From Candidatus Aegiribacteria sp. (GTDB lineage Bacteria > Fermentibacterota > Fermentibacteria > Fermentibacterales > JCC-6), in the NCBI GenBank assembly GCA_030638185.1, contig DAOWFD010000341.1, forward strand, positions 1 to 5,130: a stretch of 5,130 nucleotides of DNA. The letters run 5' to 3'. The position numbers and the translations under genes are program-made. The notes below the pieces were generated by a model that was not told the DNA's origin, made no database searches, and saw only the letters and a program-made list of their open reading frames with translations. Positions 4,941 through 5,130 of the stretch are shown piece after piece. The stretch's first letter is position 1, and every line of letters begins with the position of its first letter.

Positions 4941-5130
4941 ACCATTACTCCAGGTTTCTCTAAAGACCATATATAAATAGTGTCTTTCATTTGGAATGTA
5001 TTTGTCAGTATTTGGCACAGGATAATCCTTGCCTTGCTCAATTTGAATGGCTCCCACATGCTCTTGCATTTTCTGTGATCCAATATTCGTCTTTGCGGGA
5101 TCGGCCTTGATTGCCATGCACTCAGGAACA
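4935..5130 (-). CDS. Unrecognised protein, C-terminal 64 residues (runs off right edge)
   Basis: An open minus-strand frame enters at the window edge and ends at TAA 4937-4935. The visible peptide includes 'CMAIKADPAKTNIGSQKMQE', 'YPVPNTDKYIPNERHYLYMVF' and ends 'RETWSNGT'. I do not recognise a family; it is hydrophilic and has no membrane segment. There is an internal ATG at 5117, but the frame continues upstream to the edge, so a longer gene is likely. Its stop codon lies within the opening box of attC-like site D, so it appears to be the gene of the preceding cassette, nearer to the expected integrase. Confidence 0.55.
   Translation of the reverse strand, partial: VPECMAIKADPAKTNIGSQKMQEHVGAIQIEQGKDYPVPNTDKYIPNERHYLYMVFRETWSNGT

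Noticed and set aside
4826..5083. 85-codon minus-strand frame over site D
   Set aside because: It crosses the hairpin and overlaps the better-supported frame ending at 4935, which stops exactly in the attC-like box.

Overview
All recognisable genes lie on the minus strand and read from high to low coordinates. In transcription order they are: the 3' end of an unrecognised gene (right edge), a nucleotidyltransferase-like gene, a secreted PQQ-type beta-propeller gene with a C-terminal sorting domain, a hicA-hicB toxin-antitoxin pair in which hicA is frameshifted, a carbon-nitrogen hydrolase (nitrilase superfamily), and the 5' end of a DUF362 gene (left edge).

The structure tying this together is in the intergenic DNA. 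Four gaps (about 1321-1399, 2022-2102, 3812-3890 and 4868-4940) each hold a 73-81 base imperfect palindrome with the layout of an integron attC site. At the downstream end, just 5' of the next gene, is a GTTRRRY-like box (GTTGGTC, GTTAGCA, GTTATGG, GTTAGCC on the minus strand). At the upstream end, at or a few bases past the stop codon of the preceding gene, is a RYYYAAC-like box. Between them is an interrupted hairpin, and in all four the unpaired base I could place sits on the same arm. Stop codons fall at the upstream box and the next start codon lies about 20-55 bases past the downstream box, as in a cassette array. I read the window as part of an integron gene-cassette array with cassettes of about 1056 bp (nucleotidyltransferase), 1790 bp (beta-propeller) and 701 bp (hicAB). 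A weaker fifth site (362-408) would make the hydrolase a 959 bp cassette. The integrase and attI would be expected beyond the right edge and are not visible.

The cassettes look functionally unrelated and visibly differ in base composition (the hydrolase/DUF362 side is GC-richer than the nucleotidyltransferase and hicAB side), which fits independent acquisition. The hicAB cassette carries its own sigma70-type promoter with a palindrome inside it, as expected for a toxin-antitoxin cassette far from the array promoter. The toxin frame is broken by one missing base while the antitoxin is intact.

Host: the type-IX-like C-terminal sorting/FlgD-like domain on the propeller protein suggests a Gram-negative of the FCB group or a related candidate phylum, probably from a metagenome. 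This is an inference from one cassette gene, and cassettes move, so it is weak.
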